A stretch of DNA of 41,855 nucleotides, taken from positions 1 through 41,855 of the forward strand of contig JBARRR010000134.1 in assembly GCA_049644325.1 (NCBI GenBank). The letters run 5' to 3'. Made by a program: the position numbers and the translations under genes. The notes under the pieces were generated by a model that worked only from the letters and a program-made list of their open reading frames with translations, had not been told where the DNA came from and did not search any database. This DNA comes from DASZHA01 sp049644325 (GTDB taxonomy: Bacteria > Chloroflexota > Dormibacteria > DASZGP01). Of this stretch, positions 15,232-22,939 are shown in pieces. The number at the start of each line of letters is the position of its first letter. The first letter of the stretch is position 1.

Positions 15232-15268
15232 GATTGCTTAGAGCAGGCCTAGCACTAGTCTAGCAATC
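15232..15268. promoter_or_regulatory. CTAG-rich inverted-repeat region upstream of the histidine kinase
   Basis: GATTGC (15232-15237) and GCAATC (15263-15268) are inverted. Between them and into the right arm lie three CTAG tetramers (15249, 15255, 15260) within 15 bases. CTAG is generally rare in bacterial genomes. It may be an operator; no partner is known. Confidence 0.3.
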
Positions 15269-15310
15269 GGGACTGTGCATGGCGCGCATTTCAGCGCAAT
15301 CTGCCGCCAA

Positions 15311-15341
15311 TTCCACCGGGCCTGGTCGACAGCCATATAAT
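15311..15341 (+). promoter_or_regulatory. Promoter of the 88-aa gene
   Basis: A perfect TATAAT at 15336-15341 with a weak TTCCAC 19 nt upstream. The leader would be about 50 nt and contains a GGAGAAC ribosome-binding site right before the ATG at 15399. This is one of the few genes here with a clear leader. Confidence 0.5.
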
Positions 15342-15398
15342 GCAACCTTGCTCGCCCAGGGGACCTCATCACGATTCCCTGAAGGGCCGTGGAGAACG

Positions 15399-15665
15399 AT
15401 GGAAGAGAGCGTCCGACGCGAGAAGCTCCGTGACCTCGACGACATCTTGGACGCGCTTGAGCAGCTCAATCTCCGCGACACCACCGCGCTCCCCCAGGCC
15501 CTCCGCGACCGGCTCCGCGATTTCGGCGTGGACGCTCCGCCCAAGGCCAATGTGACCTCCTTGATCGAGCGGGTCTGGGAGCTCCAGGAGCAGTTCCTGA
15601 GCTCGCCGATGCAGGGCTCCGACAGCCCCCGCTCGACCTCCTGGAGACAGCGGGGGGACTACTAG
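15399..15665 (+). CDS. Small hypothetical protein
   Basis: An 88-residue charged, helical protein: ESVRREKLRDLDDILDAL, then LNLRDTTALPQALRDRLRDFG, then SLIERVWELQEQFL. It ends in a Ser/Arg-rich tail. No signal peptide, no cysteines, no recognised family. The ATG at 15399 is preceded by GGAGAAC, a good ribosome-binding site. It has its own promoter and is followed by a hairpin, so it is likely a real single-gene unit. Function unknown. Confidence 0.65.
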   Translation: MEESVRREKLRDLDDILDALEQLNLRDTTALPQALRDRLRDFGVDAPPKANVTSLIERVWELQEQFLSSPMQGSDSPRSTSWRQRGDY

Positions 15666-15674
15666 AGGTCAGCC

Positions 15675-15694
15675 ACCCTTCCCGTGGGGAGGGT
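15675..15694 (+). terminator. Hairpin after the 88-aa gene
   Basis: ACCCTTCC-CGTG-GGGAGGGT forms an 8-bp stem with one T-G wobble, 9 nt after the stop at 15665. No T run follows, which is common for terminators in GC-rich genomes. Confidence 0.4.
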
Positions 15695-15709
15695 CGATTC
15701 GCGGGCTGG

Positions 15710-15715
15710 TATCGT
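15710..15715 (+). promoter_or_regulatory. -10 element of the TPR-CAP lipoprotein gene
   Basis: TATCGT lies 8 nt before ATG 15724. The intervening GCTGGGAG also has ribosome-binding character. Confidence 0.4.
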
Positions 15716-15723
15716 GCTGGGAG

Positions 15724-17637
15724 ATGTTCCGAGCTATCGCCGCGGCCGGTCGCCGGGGCCGGCTGGCCGGTGTGCTGGTACTGGCGACGTGCGCGGTTTC
15801 GTGCTCATTCCCGCCCAGCGTCGCCGGCAAGCCGTCGCCGCCGGCCACCTCCGGGAGCGGCGGGGGTGGCGCCGCCCTGGACACCGCCAAGAGCGCCTTC
15901 TTCGCCAACAAGTACGCCGATGCCGAGGCCGCCTTCCAGTCGCTGCTGTCGTCCAATCCCGGGTCGGTCGACGGGCACGCCTTCTACGCCCTCTTCCTCA
16001 ACTACAACCACCGGTTCCCCGAGGCCCAGGACCAGGTCAACCAGGCCCTCAGCGCTGACCCCAACTCCGCCATCGCCCTGGCGATCAACACGCGGGTCCA
16101 CGACTGGGCCGCGGGGACCGACCACACCGGGCTCAAGAAGGCCGCTGACATCGGGGCCCAGGCGATCAAGGCGGGGCCCAGGTCATCCCTTGCCCATGCC
16201 TTCTACAGCGAGGCACTGGCCGACAGCGGTGACCCCGCCTCGGCCCAGTCTGAGATCGATACCGCCGCACCCCTCGCCGCCGACGAGTACGAGAAGGCCG
16301 AGGTCGAGCGTGAGCGGGCCAACCTCGCCGGCGACACCGGCGACAAGGCCGCCCAGCTCGCCCACTTCAAGGCGGCCCGTGACATCCAGCCCAAGTGGGC
16401 CGAGCGCACCCGCGAGCTGGCCGGCTACTACTTCACCAACGGCGATCCCCAGCAGGGGGTGACGCTTCTGAAGACGGCCATCGATATGAACCCCAACGAC
16501 GCCGGCCTCCGCCTCTACCTGGGTGGCATCGCCCTGGAGCAGCAGGACATCACGGTGGCTGCCGACGCCCTCGGCGCCGCCAACACCCTCAAACCCCATG
16601 ACGCCGCTGTCGAGTCGAGCCTGGCAATGTCGGTCTTCACCCTCCATCACAATGTTGCCGAGGCGGAGACCCTCCTCCGCCAGGCCAACGCCGACGCCCC
16701 CACCAGCAAGCCGATCGCGAACCTCCTCTACGGCTTCCTTCGCTACATCAAGGGCGACGAGGCGGCCGCCAACCAGGTCAAGGTCTCCCTGCTCCCGGTC
16801 GACCGCTCGAACCCACTGTCGGGAATCCAGGTGACCGTCAACGCCAACCGCCAGGTCGTCAACGCCGCCGCGCTGAACACGCTCAACGACTACCGCGCCA
16901 AGGCTGGCCTCAAACCGGTCCACCTCGACGACCGCATCGGCGCCGGGGCGGAGTCTCACTCCTACTGGTGGCTGTTCAACCTCTCCAACCCGGCGGTCAA
17001 GGGCCTTGGCATCCACAAGGAGGTCGCCGGCACCCCGGGGTACACCGGTTTCACAATGCGCGACCGCGCCATCCATTTCGGCTTCCCGGGCAACGTCAGC
17101 ATGGCCGAGGTCATCGACCACGAGGGCACTCCCAAGGCGTCGGTGCAGGTCTGGATCGACAGCGTCTACCACAGGTTCCCGCTGATGAGCCCGCTGCTCG
17201 ACGCGGTCGGCTTTGGCGAGTCGTTCGGCGGCGGCCTGCCGATGGAAACCATGGACATGAGCTTCCAGACGGGTCGAGGGGAGGTCGCCTCGATGGTCGC
17301 CTACCCCGCCGACAACCAGGCGGACATCCCCCGCCAGTTCACCGGCAACGAGCTGCCTGACCCAGTGCCCGGCGGCTACAAAGCCCCCACCGGGTACCCC
17401 ATCACGGTCAACTTCAACCCATTCGTCAACATCGTCGTAGGACCCGTCAGCCTCAAGGACCAGGACGGCAACGACGTGCCCTTCTACACCCTCCCGCCGG
17501 TTCAGTCGGACGAGAACGTGCTCACCATCCTGCCCAAGCAACCGCTGAAGGCCAAGACGACGTACAAGGTCCACATCCAGGCCTCGGCCGTGGGCGCGCC
17601 GCTGACCAAAGACTGGAGCTTCACGACCGAGAGCTAG
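15724..17637 (+). CDS. TPR-CAP-Ig lipoprotein
   Basis: A 637-residue exported lipoprotein. The signal ends at lipobox AVSC (about Cys 27), followed by a Pro/Ser/Gly linker. Residues about 50-340 are helical TPR-type repeats (NKYADAEAAFQSLLSSNPGS, FPEAQDQVNQALSADPNSA, GVTLLKTAIDMNPNDAG and others). Residues about 380-500 form a CAP/SCP domain: LNDYRAKAGLKPVHLDDRIGAGAESHSYWW and MAEVIDHEG carry the His and Glu residues of the CAP cavity. The C-terminal 75 residues (ENVLTILPKQPLKAKTTYKVHI ending WSFTTES) look like an SbsA/Big_5 Ig-like domain. The TPR+CAP+Ig order in one chain is unusual. The role is unknown; cell-surface interaction is likely. Confidence 0.88.
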   Translation: MFRAIAAAGRRGRLAGVLVLATCAVSCSFPPSVAGKPSPPATSGSGGGGAALDTAKSAFFANKYADAEAAFQSLLSSNPGSVDGHAFYALFLNYNHRFPEAQDQVNQALSADPNSAIALAINTRVHDWAAGTDHTGLKKAADIGAQAIKAGPRSSLAHAFYSEALADSGDPASAQSEIDTAAPLAADEYEKAEVERERANLAGDTGDKAAQLAHFKAARDIQPKWAERTRELAGYYFTNGDPQQGVTLLKTAIDMNPNDAGLRLYLGGIALEQQDITVAADALGAANTLKPHDAAVESSLAMSVFTLHHNVAEAETLLRQANADAPTSKPIANLLYGFLRYIKGDEAAANQVKVSLLPVDRSNPLSGIQVTVNANRQVVNAAALNTLNDYRAKAGLKPVHLDDRIGAGAESHSYWWLFNLSNPAVKGLGIHKEVAGTPGYTGFTMRDRAIHFGFPGNVSMAEVIDHEGTPKASVQVWIDSVYHRFPLMSPLLDAVGFGESFGGGLPMETMDMSFQTGRGEVASMVAYPADNQADIPRQFTGNELPDPVPGGYKAPTGYPITVNFNPFVNIVVGPVSLKDQDGNDVPFYTLPPVQSDENVLTILPKQPLKAKTTYKVHIQASAVGAPLTKDWSFTTES

Positions 17638-17654
17638 CCATCGCCCTGCGTAAC

Positions 17655-17660
17655 TACCAT
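17655..17660 (+). promoter_or_regulatory. -10 element of the prenyl synthase gene
   Basis: TACCAT followed by 7 nt and the GTG start at 17668. The spacing predicts a leaderless transcript. Confidence 0.4.
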
Positions 17661-17667
17661 TACAAGC

Positions 17668-19074
17668 GTGAACAAGCCCGCGACGGTTCCCCCACTCGAC
17701 ACCCCGGCGCCACGGGTCGACGAGCTGGCAGACGCCGTCCGTGGCCAGCGGCCCCTGCCTCCAGCCGATGCCGCCGTGCTGCAGGGGTATGCGGCCGTCG
17801 CCGACGAGGCCGCCGGTGGTGGCGACTGGGCCGAGGTCGCCGAGATCGTGGTGGCTGCTGAGCTGGTCGACCGCGGCTTTAAGTTCCACCGGCTCACCGA
17901 GGATGCGATCTGTCGCCGCGACGAGCTCCTGCTGGGGGACTACTGCCTGGTCTGTGCCGCCGAGTTGGCAACGCGCCTCGGTCGCGCCGACGTAGAGATC
18001 GAGTTCTCCCGTGCCGCCATGACCGCGGCCCTCGGCGAGCCCTTCGAAGAAAGCCTGCGCAGCGCGGTTACCAAGGCGGCGAGTGGGTCGGGCAGCCTGG
18101 CCGAAGTGCTCCGTCCCGTGCCCCCCGGGGCGGACGGGGCCGAGACCGAGGGCCGCGAGGTCGAGGTCGTCGAAGCGCAGATCCACCAGCTGCTGGCGGA
18201 GGACCCCGACGCCGTGGGCCGGCCGATGGGGGACCTGCTCGATGCCGGCGGCAAGCGCATCCGGCCCCAGCTGGCCTACCTCGCCTCGCGACTAGGCGAG
18301 GCCCACGACCCGGCCCGAGCCGCGACCCTGGCCTCGGTGGTGGAGTTCATCCACAACGCCACCCTGGTCCACGACGACATCGTCGACGAGAGCCCGATGC
18401 GCCGCGGCCGCCCCGCGGTCCACGTCGCGTACGGCCCGGGGGCCGCTGTCCGGGTGGGCGACTTCTACTTTGGCCGGGCGGCAGCGCTGCTGGCCGAGCT
18501 GGACAACACCCGCACCACCCGACTGATCGTGGAGGCGGTGTCGCGCGTCTGCGAGGCCCAGATCGAGGAGTTCTCCTACCGCGGCATGGACAACCTCGAC
18601 GAGGGCGGCTACCTGCGCATCGTCGAGGGCAAGACCGCGGCCCTCTTCTCCGGCGCCTGCGCCGCGGGCGCCGCCCTGGGGTGCGCCTCCGACGAGGTCG
18701 TCGAGGCTATGGCCGCCTACGGCCACAACCTCGGGGTCGCCTTCCAGATGGTCGATGACGTCCTCGACTTCTCTCCCGACTCGGGAAAGGCCCTGGTCCA
18801 GGACCTGCGGCAATCGGTGGGACTTCCGCTGGTGTACGCCGCCCAGGACCACAACGTCCGCGCCCAGCTGACAGCGCTGCTCGACCGCGAGGACGGCTTT
18901 GACGCCGAGGCGGCGATCGCCATCGTCCGCGACGCCGGCGCCCTCGACCGCTCCCTGGCGCGCGCCTCCGACTACCGCGACAAGGCGGTGGCCGCCCTCG
19001 ACGTAGTGCCTGGCGGCGACGTGCGCAACCGGCTGGGCGCCATCGCCGCGTTCGCCATCGAGCGCCGCAACTAG
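17668..19074 (+). CDS. Polyprenyl diphosphate synthase with a degenerate N-terminal domain
   Basis: Condenses isopentenyl diphosphate onto allylic diphosphates to build a long isoprenoid chain, probably a quinone side chain. The catalytic domain is about residues 160-468, with GGKRIRPQL, the first Asp-rich motif LVHDDIVDE (D236, D237, D240), RRGRP, and the second motif FQMVDDVLDF. The usual length is about 320-350; here an extra N-terminal domain of about 150 residues is fused. Its ELLLGDYCLVCAAELATRLG (about 86-105) lines up with AVRVGDFYFGRAAALLAELD (260-279) of the catalytic half, but no Asp-rich motif remains. It therefore looks like a decayed second synthase domain, comparable in idea to the non-catalytic subunit of heterodimeric synthases. 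The start is GTG. A UbiA gene follows 18 nt later. Confidence 0.9.
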   Translation: MNKPATVPPLDTPAPRVDELADAVRGQRPLPPADAAVLQGYAAVADEAAGGGDWAEVAEIVVAAELVDRGFKFHRLTEDAICRRDELLLGDYCLVCAAELATRLGRADVEIEFSRAAMTAALGEPFEESLRSAVTKAASGSGSLAEVLRPVPPGADGAETEGREVEVVEAQIHQLLAEDPDAVGRPMGDLLDAGGKRIRPQLAYLASRLGEAHDPARAATLASVVEFIHNATLVHDDIVDESPMRRGRPAVHVAYGPGAAVRVGDFYFGRAAALLAELDNTRTTRLIVEAVSRVCEAQIEEFSYRGMDNLDEGGYLRIVEGKTAALFSGACAAGAALGCASDEVVEAMAAYGHNLGVAFQMVDDVLDFSPDSGKALVQDLRQSVGLPLVYAAQDHNVRAQLTALLDREDGFDAEAAIAIVRDAGALDRSLARASDYRDKAVAALDVVPGGDVRNRLGAIAAFAIERRN

Positions 19075-19092
19075 CCAGCCCCGGGCGATGGC

Positions 19093-20166
19093 ATGAGCAC
19101 GCCAACGGTCGTCGCCGAGCCCAGCTCCCTCTCCCCGGTCCGGCTGCTCAACAACTGGCGCTACGCGCTGCGGACGTGCAACTGCCCCGACAGCCCTGTC
19201 GACGGCATCAGCCGCTGGCTGGTCCTGACGCGAGCATGCGTCCAGCCGATGACCCTGATCGCGGTCTCAGTGGCGGGACTGCTGGCCGTGCGCGCGCCCG
19301 GGTTCAACCCTCCCTGGTTCGCCCTGGCAGCGGTGGGCGCGGTCATCGCCCACGCCAACAACAACCTGATGAACGACCTCTTCGACCTCGACACCGGGGC
19401 CGACACCAAGGACTACCCGCGGGCCCTCTACGCCCCCCACCCGGTGCTCTCGGGGATGATCAGTCGCGGCGGCCTGGCTCGGGCCGCGGTGGTCCTCAAC
19501 CTTGTCGGGCTGGCGATCATGCTGGTGCTGACCTGGGCCCGCGGGCCCTTGATCGTGGCCTTCGCCCTGGCCGGGCTCTTCATCTCGGTGGCCTACGCAG
19601 CGCCGCCCCTGCGGCTGAAGAAGCGCGGCATGGGCGAACCCGGCGTCTTCCTGATCTGGGGCCCGATCATGGTCGGGGGCACCTACTTCGCCGCCACCGG
19701 GCGCATCCCCTGGCAGGTTCTGGTGGCCTCGGTCCCCTATGGGCTGCTGGTGATGTCGGTGCTGATGGGCAAGCACATCGACAAGATGCCGTGGGACGAG
19801 CCGCTCAAGATCGGGACGCTGCCCCAGCTGCTGGGTGAGAGCCTGGCCCGCCAGGCGAACGCGGTGCTGATGGTGGCCTTCTACGTGACCGCCATCGCTC
19901 TTGTGGTGTTGCGCGCCCTGCCGCTGCCGGCCTTGCTGGTGGTGCTGGCGGCCCCGCGGCTGCTGCAGGTCCTGGGGACGTACAGGACGCCGCGGCCGGC
20001 GGAGCCGCCGCCGCGCTACCCGGTGTGGCCGCTGTGGTACGTCGCCGCCGCCTTCATCCACTCCCGGCGGGCGGGCGCGCTGTTGGTTCTGGGACTGCTG
20101 GTGGCGGCGGTGCTGCCGGTCACCTGCGCCGTGGGGCCGATCGGGGGTTGCGCCACCGGCTGGTGA
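19093..20166 (+). CDS. UbiA-family prenyltransferase
   Basis: Integral-membrane enzyme that attaches a polyprenyl chain to an aromatic ring. The protein has 357 residues and about eight or nine hydrophobic helices. The first Asp-rich motif is NNNLMNDLFDLDTGADTKDY (NDxxDxxxD). The second is in the loop KHIDKMPWDEPLKIGTLP. The overall layout resembles MenA (dihydroxynaphthoate prenyltransferase), but the substrate cannot be fixed from sequence. Co-transcription with the long-chain prenyl diphosphate synthase, which would supply its substrate, supports a role in quinone synthesis. The C-terminal region after about residue 290 has a Pro-rich loop and one further helix. Confidence 0.88.
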   Translation: MSTPTVVAEPSSLSPVRLLNNWRYALRTCNCPDSPVDGISRWLVLTRACVQPMTLIAVSVAGLLAVRAPGFNPPWFALAAVGAVIAHANNNLMNDLFDLDTGADTKDYPRALYAPHPVLSGMISRGGLARAAVVLNLVGLAIMLVLTWARGPLIVAFALAGLFISVAYAAPPLRLKKRGMGEPGVFLIWGPIMVGGTYFAATGRIPWQVLVASVPYGLLVMSVLMGKHIDKMPWDEPLKIGTLPQLLGESLARQANAVLMVAFYVTAIALVVLRALPLPALLVVLAAPRLLQVLGTYRTPRPAEPPPRYPVWPLWYVAAAFIHSRRAGALLVLGLLVAAVLPVTCAVGPIGGCATGW

Positions 20167-20179
20167 CCCCGCGCGCTGC

Positions 20180-20185
20180 TACGCT
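20180..20185 (+). promoter_or_regulatory. -10 element of the small membrane-protein gene
   Basis: TACGCT, then CGCGGG, then ATG at 20192: a 6-nt gap consistent with a leaderless start. It overlaps the end of the UbiA transcript region. Confidence 0.4.
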
Positions 20186-20191
20186 CGCGGG

Positions 20192-20380
20192 ATGAAGCTG
20201 CTGGTCGAGATCCTGCTGTCGATCTTCCTGCACCCGATCGCGTTCGTCCTGGCGCTGATTAACATCCTGGGACGGGACGACCTCGGGGGTGGGCAGAAGC
20301 TGATCTGGGTCGTCGTCTGCTTCTTCTGGGGTATTGGCCCCATCCTGTATGTCCTGGTCGGCGGTGGAGGGCTCTGGTAA
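20192..20380 (+). CDS. Small two-helix membrane protein (PLDc_N-like)
   Basis: A 62-residue protein with two hydrophobic helices: ILLSIFLHPIAFVLALINIL (about 7-27) and LIWVVVCFFWGIGPILYVLV (about 37-56). The second helix followed by Gly-rich tail resembles the short PLDc_N / 'phospholipase D N-terminal' domain found in many small membrane proteins. There is no catalytic motif. Function unknown. The gene converges on the cupin gene 26 bases downstream. Confidence 0.7.
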   Translation: MKLLVEILLSIFLHPIAFVLALINILGRDDLGGGQKLIWVVVCFFWGIGPILYVLVGGGGLW

Positions 20381-20405
20381 GAGCGCCGCGGCGGGACGCT
20401 CTGGC

Positions 20406-20783
20406 TCAGCCCTTCGGCGGCCAGTTGCTGGGACTGGGTTCGTTGTCGGGTAGCGCCTCCCAGTCTGCCCGGGTGGGGGCGAAGATGTCGCAGACGACGG
20501 CTCCATTGGGGCCGGCGACGGCCGCGTGGTGGACGTTGCTGGGAATCGTGTATGTGTCACCGGCGCGGAGGTTCCTGGTCTCGCCGTCGATCGTCATCTC
20601 CATCTCACCCTGGATGACGAACCCCATCTGCTCGTTCTCGTGCTGGTGGGGAAGGGCGGCCGCATTGGGCCCGAGGTCGACCAGCGCGACGGTCATCCTC
20701 TCGCCGTTGACCGATCGGGCTTCTATGCCCTCCCAGACCTTCTTTACCGAGGCGTCGTTGAAGTGTTGGAACGGTCCGCTCAT
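20406..20783 (-). CDS. Single-domain cupin
   Basis: A 125-residue small beta-barrel protein. The metal-binding cupin motif 1 is PHQHENEQMGFVIQGEMEM and motif 2 is GDTYTIPSNVHHAAV, which supply His, His, Glu (or Gln) and His ligands. Such proteins may be isomerases, dioxygenases or sensors; the substrate cannot be told. The ATG at 20783 overlaps the stop of the upstream membrane-protein gene by four bases (ATGA), so the pair is translationally coupled. Confidence 0.88.
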   Translation of the reverse strand: MSGPFQHFNDASVKKVWEGIEARSVNGERMTVALVDLGPNAAALPHQHENEQMGFVIQGEMEMTIDGETRNLRAGDTYTIPSNVHHAAVAGPNGAVVCDIFAPTRADWEALPDNEPSPSNWPPKG

Positions 20784-21163
20784 GACCTTGACCGCGCCGA
20801 GACCGCGAGGCCGATCGCGGCCAGGCCCAGGGACGCGCCCAGCAGCGGCCGCACCCCGCCAACCTTCGCCGCCCAGTGGATCAGGGCGAGGCCCACGCCG
20901 TCGACAGCGGCCAGCCCCGCGAGCCCTATCGTCGCGGTGCTGAGCCGGGGGCTGTCAGAGCGGCGCAGCCGGGTGCCGGATACCAGGGTCAGCGCCACCC
21001 AGATGCCGAGGCCGAAGAGGGTGCCACCGGCTCGACCGCTGGTCTTAAACGCCACCGAAGGTTCCGTGACTGCGAACGCCGCCACGTCGGCGGCGCCGAT
21101 GGCTGCAACCGCGGTGAGCAGTGCCAGCCTGGTCCTGGAGACGCGCAGGACATCGGTGGTCAT
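20780..21163 (-). CDS. Four-helix membrane protein, unknown function
   Basis: A 127-residue protein with four hydrophobic segments: LALLTAVAAIGAADVAAFAV, GGTLFGLGIWVALTLVSG, TIGLAGLAAVDGVGLALIHW and LLGASLGLAAIGLAVS. It has no recognised motif. The ATG at 21163 has both a GGGAGG ribosome-binding site and a TACGAT box 7 nt upstream, so it probably has its own promoter inside the gap after the PHP-type gene. Coupled to the cupin gene. Confidence 0.7.
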   Translation of the reverse strand: MTTDVLRVSRTRLALLTAVAAIGAADVAAFAVTEPSVAFKTSGRAGGTLFGLGIWVALTLVSGTRLRRSDSPRLSTATIGLAGLAAVDGVGLALIHWAAKVGGVRPLLGASLGLAAIGLAVSARSRS

Positions 21164-21170
21164 CCTCCCA

Positions 21171-21176
21171 ATCGTA
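21171..21176 (-). promoter_or_regulatory. -10 element of the membrane protein/cupin pair
   Basis: Minus-strand TACGAT (21176-21171), then TGGGAGG, then ATG at 21163. Confidence 0.4.
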
Positions 21177-21195
21177 GGAGCGGGGTCAGGTGAGG

Positions 21196-22212
21196 CTAGG
21201 GCGCGACCACGATCGGCTGGGTCCAGGCCCGGCCGCCCTTGCCATTGGTCGCGAAAACCCGGACGTAGCCCTCGGTCCAGTCGACCTTGTAGTCCGCCTG
21301 CGCCCCACTGACCTGCTTACGGACGTTGCCGCCGCTGCCAATGAACTGGATCGTATCGGCGTCCTTGGTCACGACCGTGATGCTGTCCCCGCTGGCAATG
21401 ACGCTCTCCACTCGCACCCCGGCGCTGTCCACAAACGCGCCCCGCCGGAGCGCGTCGGCGATCGCCGACGGCGTCACCTGGTCGACCTGGACGTCGACCA
21501 GGGTCTGGCCGACAACAGAGTCGGCGCCCTTGTCGTCAGCGGTGTCGTCGCCCACGATCCCCCAGACGACATGGTGGTCGGTCAGCAGCCGGTCCCACAG
21601 CGCGGTGGCGTCCGCCCGGGGTGGGTCCTCCTTGGCCAGGCGGGCGTCGAACACCTGGATGCCGTCCAGCCCGTCGAGCGAGGCGATGATTTGGTAGCTC
21701 ATCGCCGGGGCCTGGAGGGGACGGGCGATGAAGCCGGCGCCACCGGCGCGGCGGATCCAGTCGACCGCCACCTGCGGGGTGCTGGCCTGCTCGAGGCTCT
21801 CAACGCCGATGGCCATGAAGTGACCGAAGGAGTAGGCGGCGTCCACGCCCGGGACCGCGACCAGGCCCGACGTTTTGAAGGTTCCCACGGGCGTCAGGGT
21901 GTTGGCGTCGGTGACGGCGAGCCATTGGTAGCCCGAGGTGCGATAGGAGCGGCCCAGGCTGCTGGGCTGGGCCCGGCCCAGCGCGATGCTGGTCTGCCCC
22001 TGCGGCTGCCCGGGGATGAAGCGCTGGCGGGTGTATGGCGATTCGAGGACATGGTGGCGGGCATTAGGCGACGCCGCCGGCTTGGGGCCGAACAGCTGCG
22101 GGCGGTTGATCACCACGAACGCCACCGCCGCTCCCAGCGCGGCCATGCCCAGGACGAATATGCCGCGGGCCAGCAGGTCATCCCGGGTCAGGGGCCCGAG
22201 CCAGCGCGTCAG
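21196..22212 (-). CDS. Membrane-anchored degenerate PHP (CehA/McbA-like) protein
   Basis: About 338 residues with one TM helix near the N-terminus (GIFVLGMAALGAAVAFVVI). The rest follows the CehA/McbA-type PHP phosphoesterase pattern, but the catalytic residues are replaced: LAVTDANT instead of TDHNT, ARP instead of AHP, GIVGDDTAD instead of GSDAH, and the first His-x-His box is missing. Later landmarks survive (DGIQVFDAR, WDRLLTDHHVVWG, TPSAIADALRRGAFVDS). It is probably a pseudoenzyme. The ATG at 22329 would overlap pxpA by 101 bases. CTG at 22212 has GGAG six nt upstream and gives a normal anchor, so I prefer it. The last gene of the folB-to-pxpA array. Confidence 0.72.
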   Translation of the reverse strand: MTRWLGPLTRDDLLARGIFVLGMAALGAAVAFVVINRPQLFGPKPAASPNARHHVLESPYTRQRFIPGQPQGQTSIALGRAQPSSLGRSYRTSGYQWLAVTDANTLTPVGTFKTSGLVAVPGVDAAYSFGHFMAIGVESLEQASTPQVAVDWIRRAGGAGFIARPLQAPAMSYQIIASLDGLDGIQVFDARLAKEDPPRADATALWDRLLTDHHVVWGIVGDDTADDKGADSVVGQTLVDVQVDQVTPSAIADALRRGAFVDSAGVRVESVIASGDSITVVTKDADTIQFIGSGGNVRKQVSGAQADYKVDWTEGYVRVFATNGKGGRAWTQPIVVAP

Positions 22213-22228
22213 GGGCGGCTCCGCCGAG

Positions 22229-22939
22229 TCAGGTTGAAGGGTAGGGCCCGATCTTCCAGCCGAGCTCGTCGATTGCCGCCGGAAGGGCGGCGAGGAGCTC
22301 GGCGGCAGCGGGGTTGTCGCTGTGAACACACAAGGTGTCGAACTCTAGCCCGGAGATGTTGGAGCGCTGGCCCTTGAGCTCGGCCAGGTCGGTGATCACC
22401 GCGCCCGGCTCGGACCGCGGCACCAGCTTGCCGTCGGCGGCGTAGCGACGGTCGGCGAACGCCTCACGGATGACCGGGACGTCGAGCCGGTTGGCGGCCG
22501 CCTCCTGCGCCGACCCGGGCGGACAGAACAGCGCCACCTCCGGGCTCCAGGCCAGGACGGCGCGAGCCACCGCGGTGGCGGTCTCATCGTCGCGCCAGGC
22601 CTTGTCGTATAGGGCGCCGTGGGTCTTGACGTGGGTGAGGTGAACCTGCACCTGGTGTGCGGCGAGGCTCAGCGCGTCCAATTGCGAAGCAAGACTGAGG
22701 TAGAGATCGGCGGTCAGGATGCTCCACTCGCGACGGCCGAAGCCGTCCCGGTCGGGATAGCCGGGGTGGGCGCCCATCAGCAGTCCGTGCTCCCGGCCCA
22801 GCCTTAGGGCCTTGAGCATCGACTCGGTGTCGCCGGTGTGGCCCCCGCACGCGATGCTGCAGGAGGTCAGGAAGGGCATCAGCTTTTGGTCGTCGGCGCC
22901 CTCGCCGACGTCGGCGTTGATGTCCACGACCCGGCTCAT
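22229..22939 (-). CDS. pxpA: 5-oxoprolinase subunit A (LamB/YcsF family)
   Basis: Part of the three-subunit ATP-dependent 5-oxoprolinase, which opens pyroglutamate to glutamate. The 236-residue protein begins VVDINADVGEG, with family motifs CSIACGGHTGD, GAHPGYPDRDGFGRRE, HVKTHGALYDKA, REAFADRRYAADGKLVPR and LCVHSDN. Length is slightly below the usual 250. The ATG at 22939 overlaps the pxpC stop by four bases. Gene order pxpB-pxpC-pxpA gives a complete enzyme. Confidence 0.94.
   Translation of the reverse strand: MSRVVDINADVGEGADDQKLMPFLTSCSIACGGHTGDTESMLKALRLGREHGLLMGAHPGYPDRDGFGRREWSILTADLYLSLASQLDALSLAAHQVQVHLTHVKTHGALYDKAWRDDETATAVARAVLAWSPEVALFCPPGSAQEAAANRLDVPVIREAFADRRYAADGKLVPRSEPGAVITDLAELKGQRSNISGLEFDTLCVHSDNPAAAELLAALPAAIDELGWKIGPYPST

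Noticed and set aside
16183..18186. Long minus-strand open frame across the TPR-CAP and prenyl synthase genes
   Set aside because: It spans two well-supported plus-strand genes and the gap between them, and shows only Gly/Val/Asp-rich noise.
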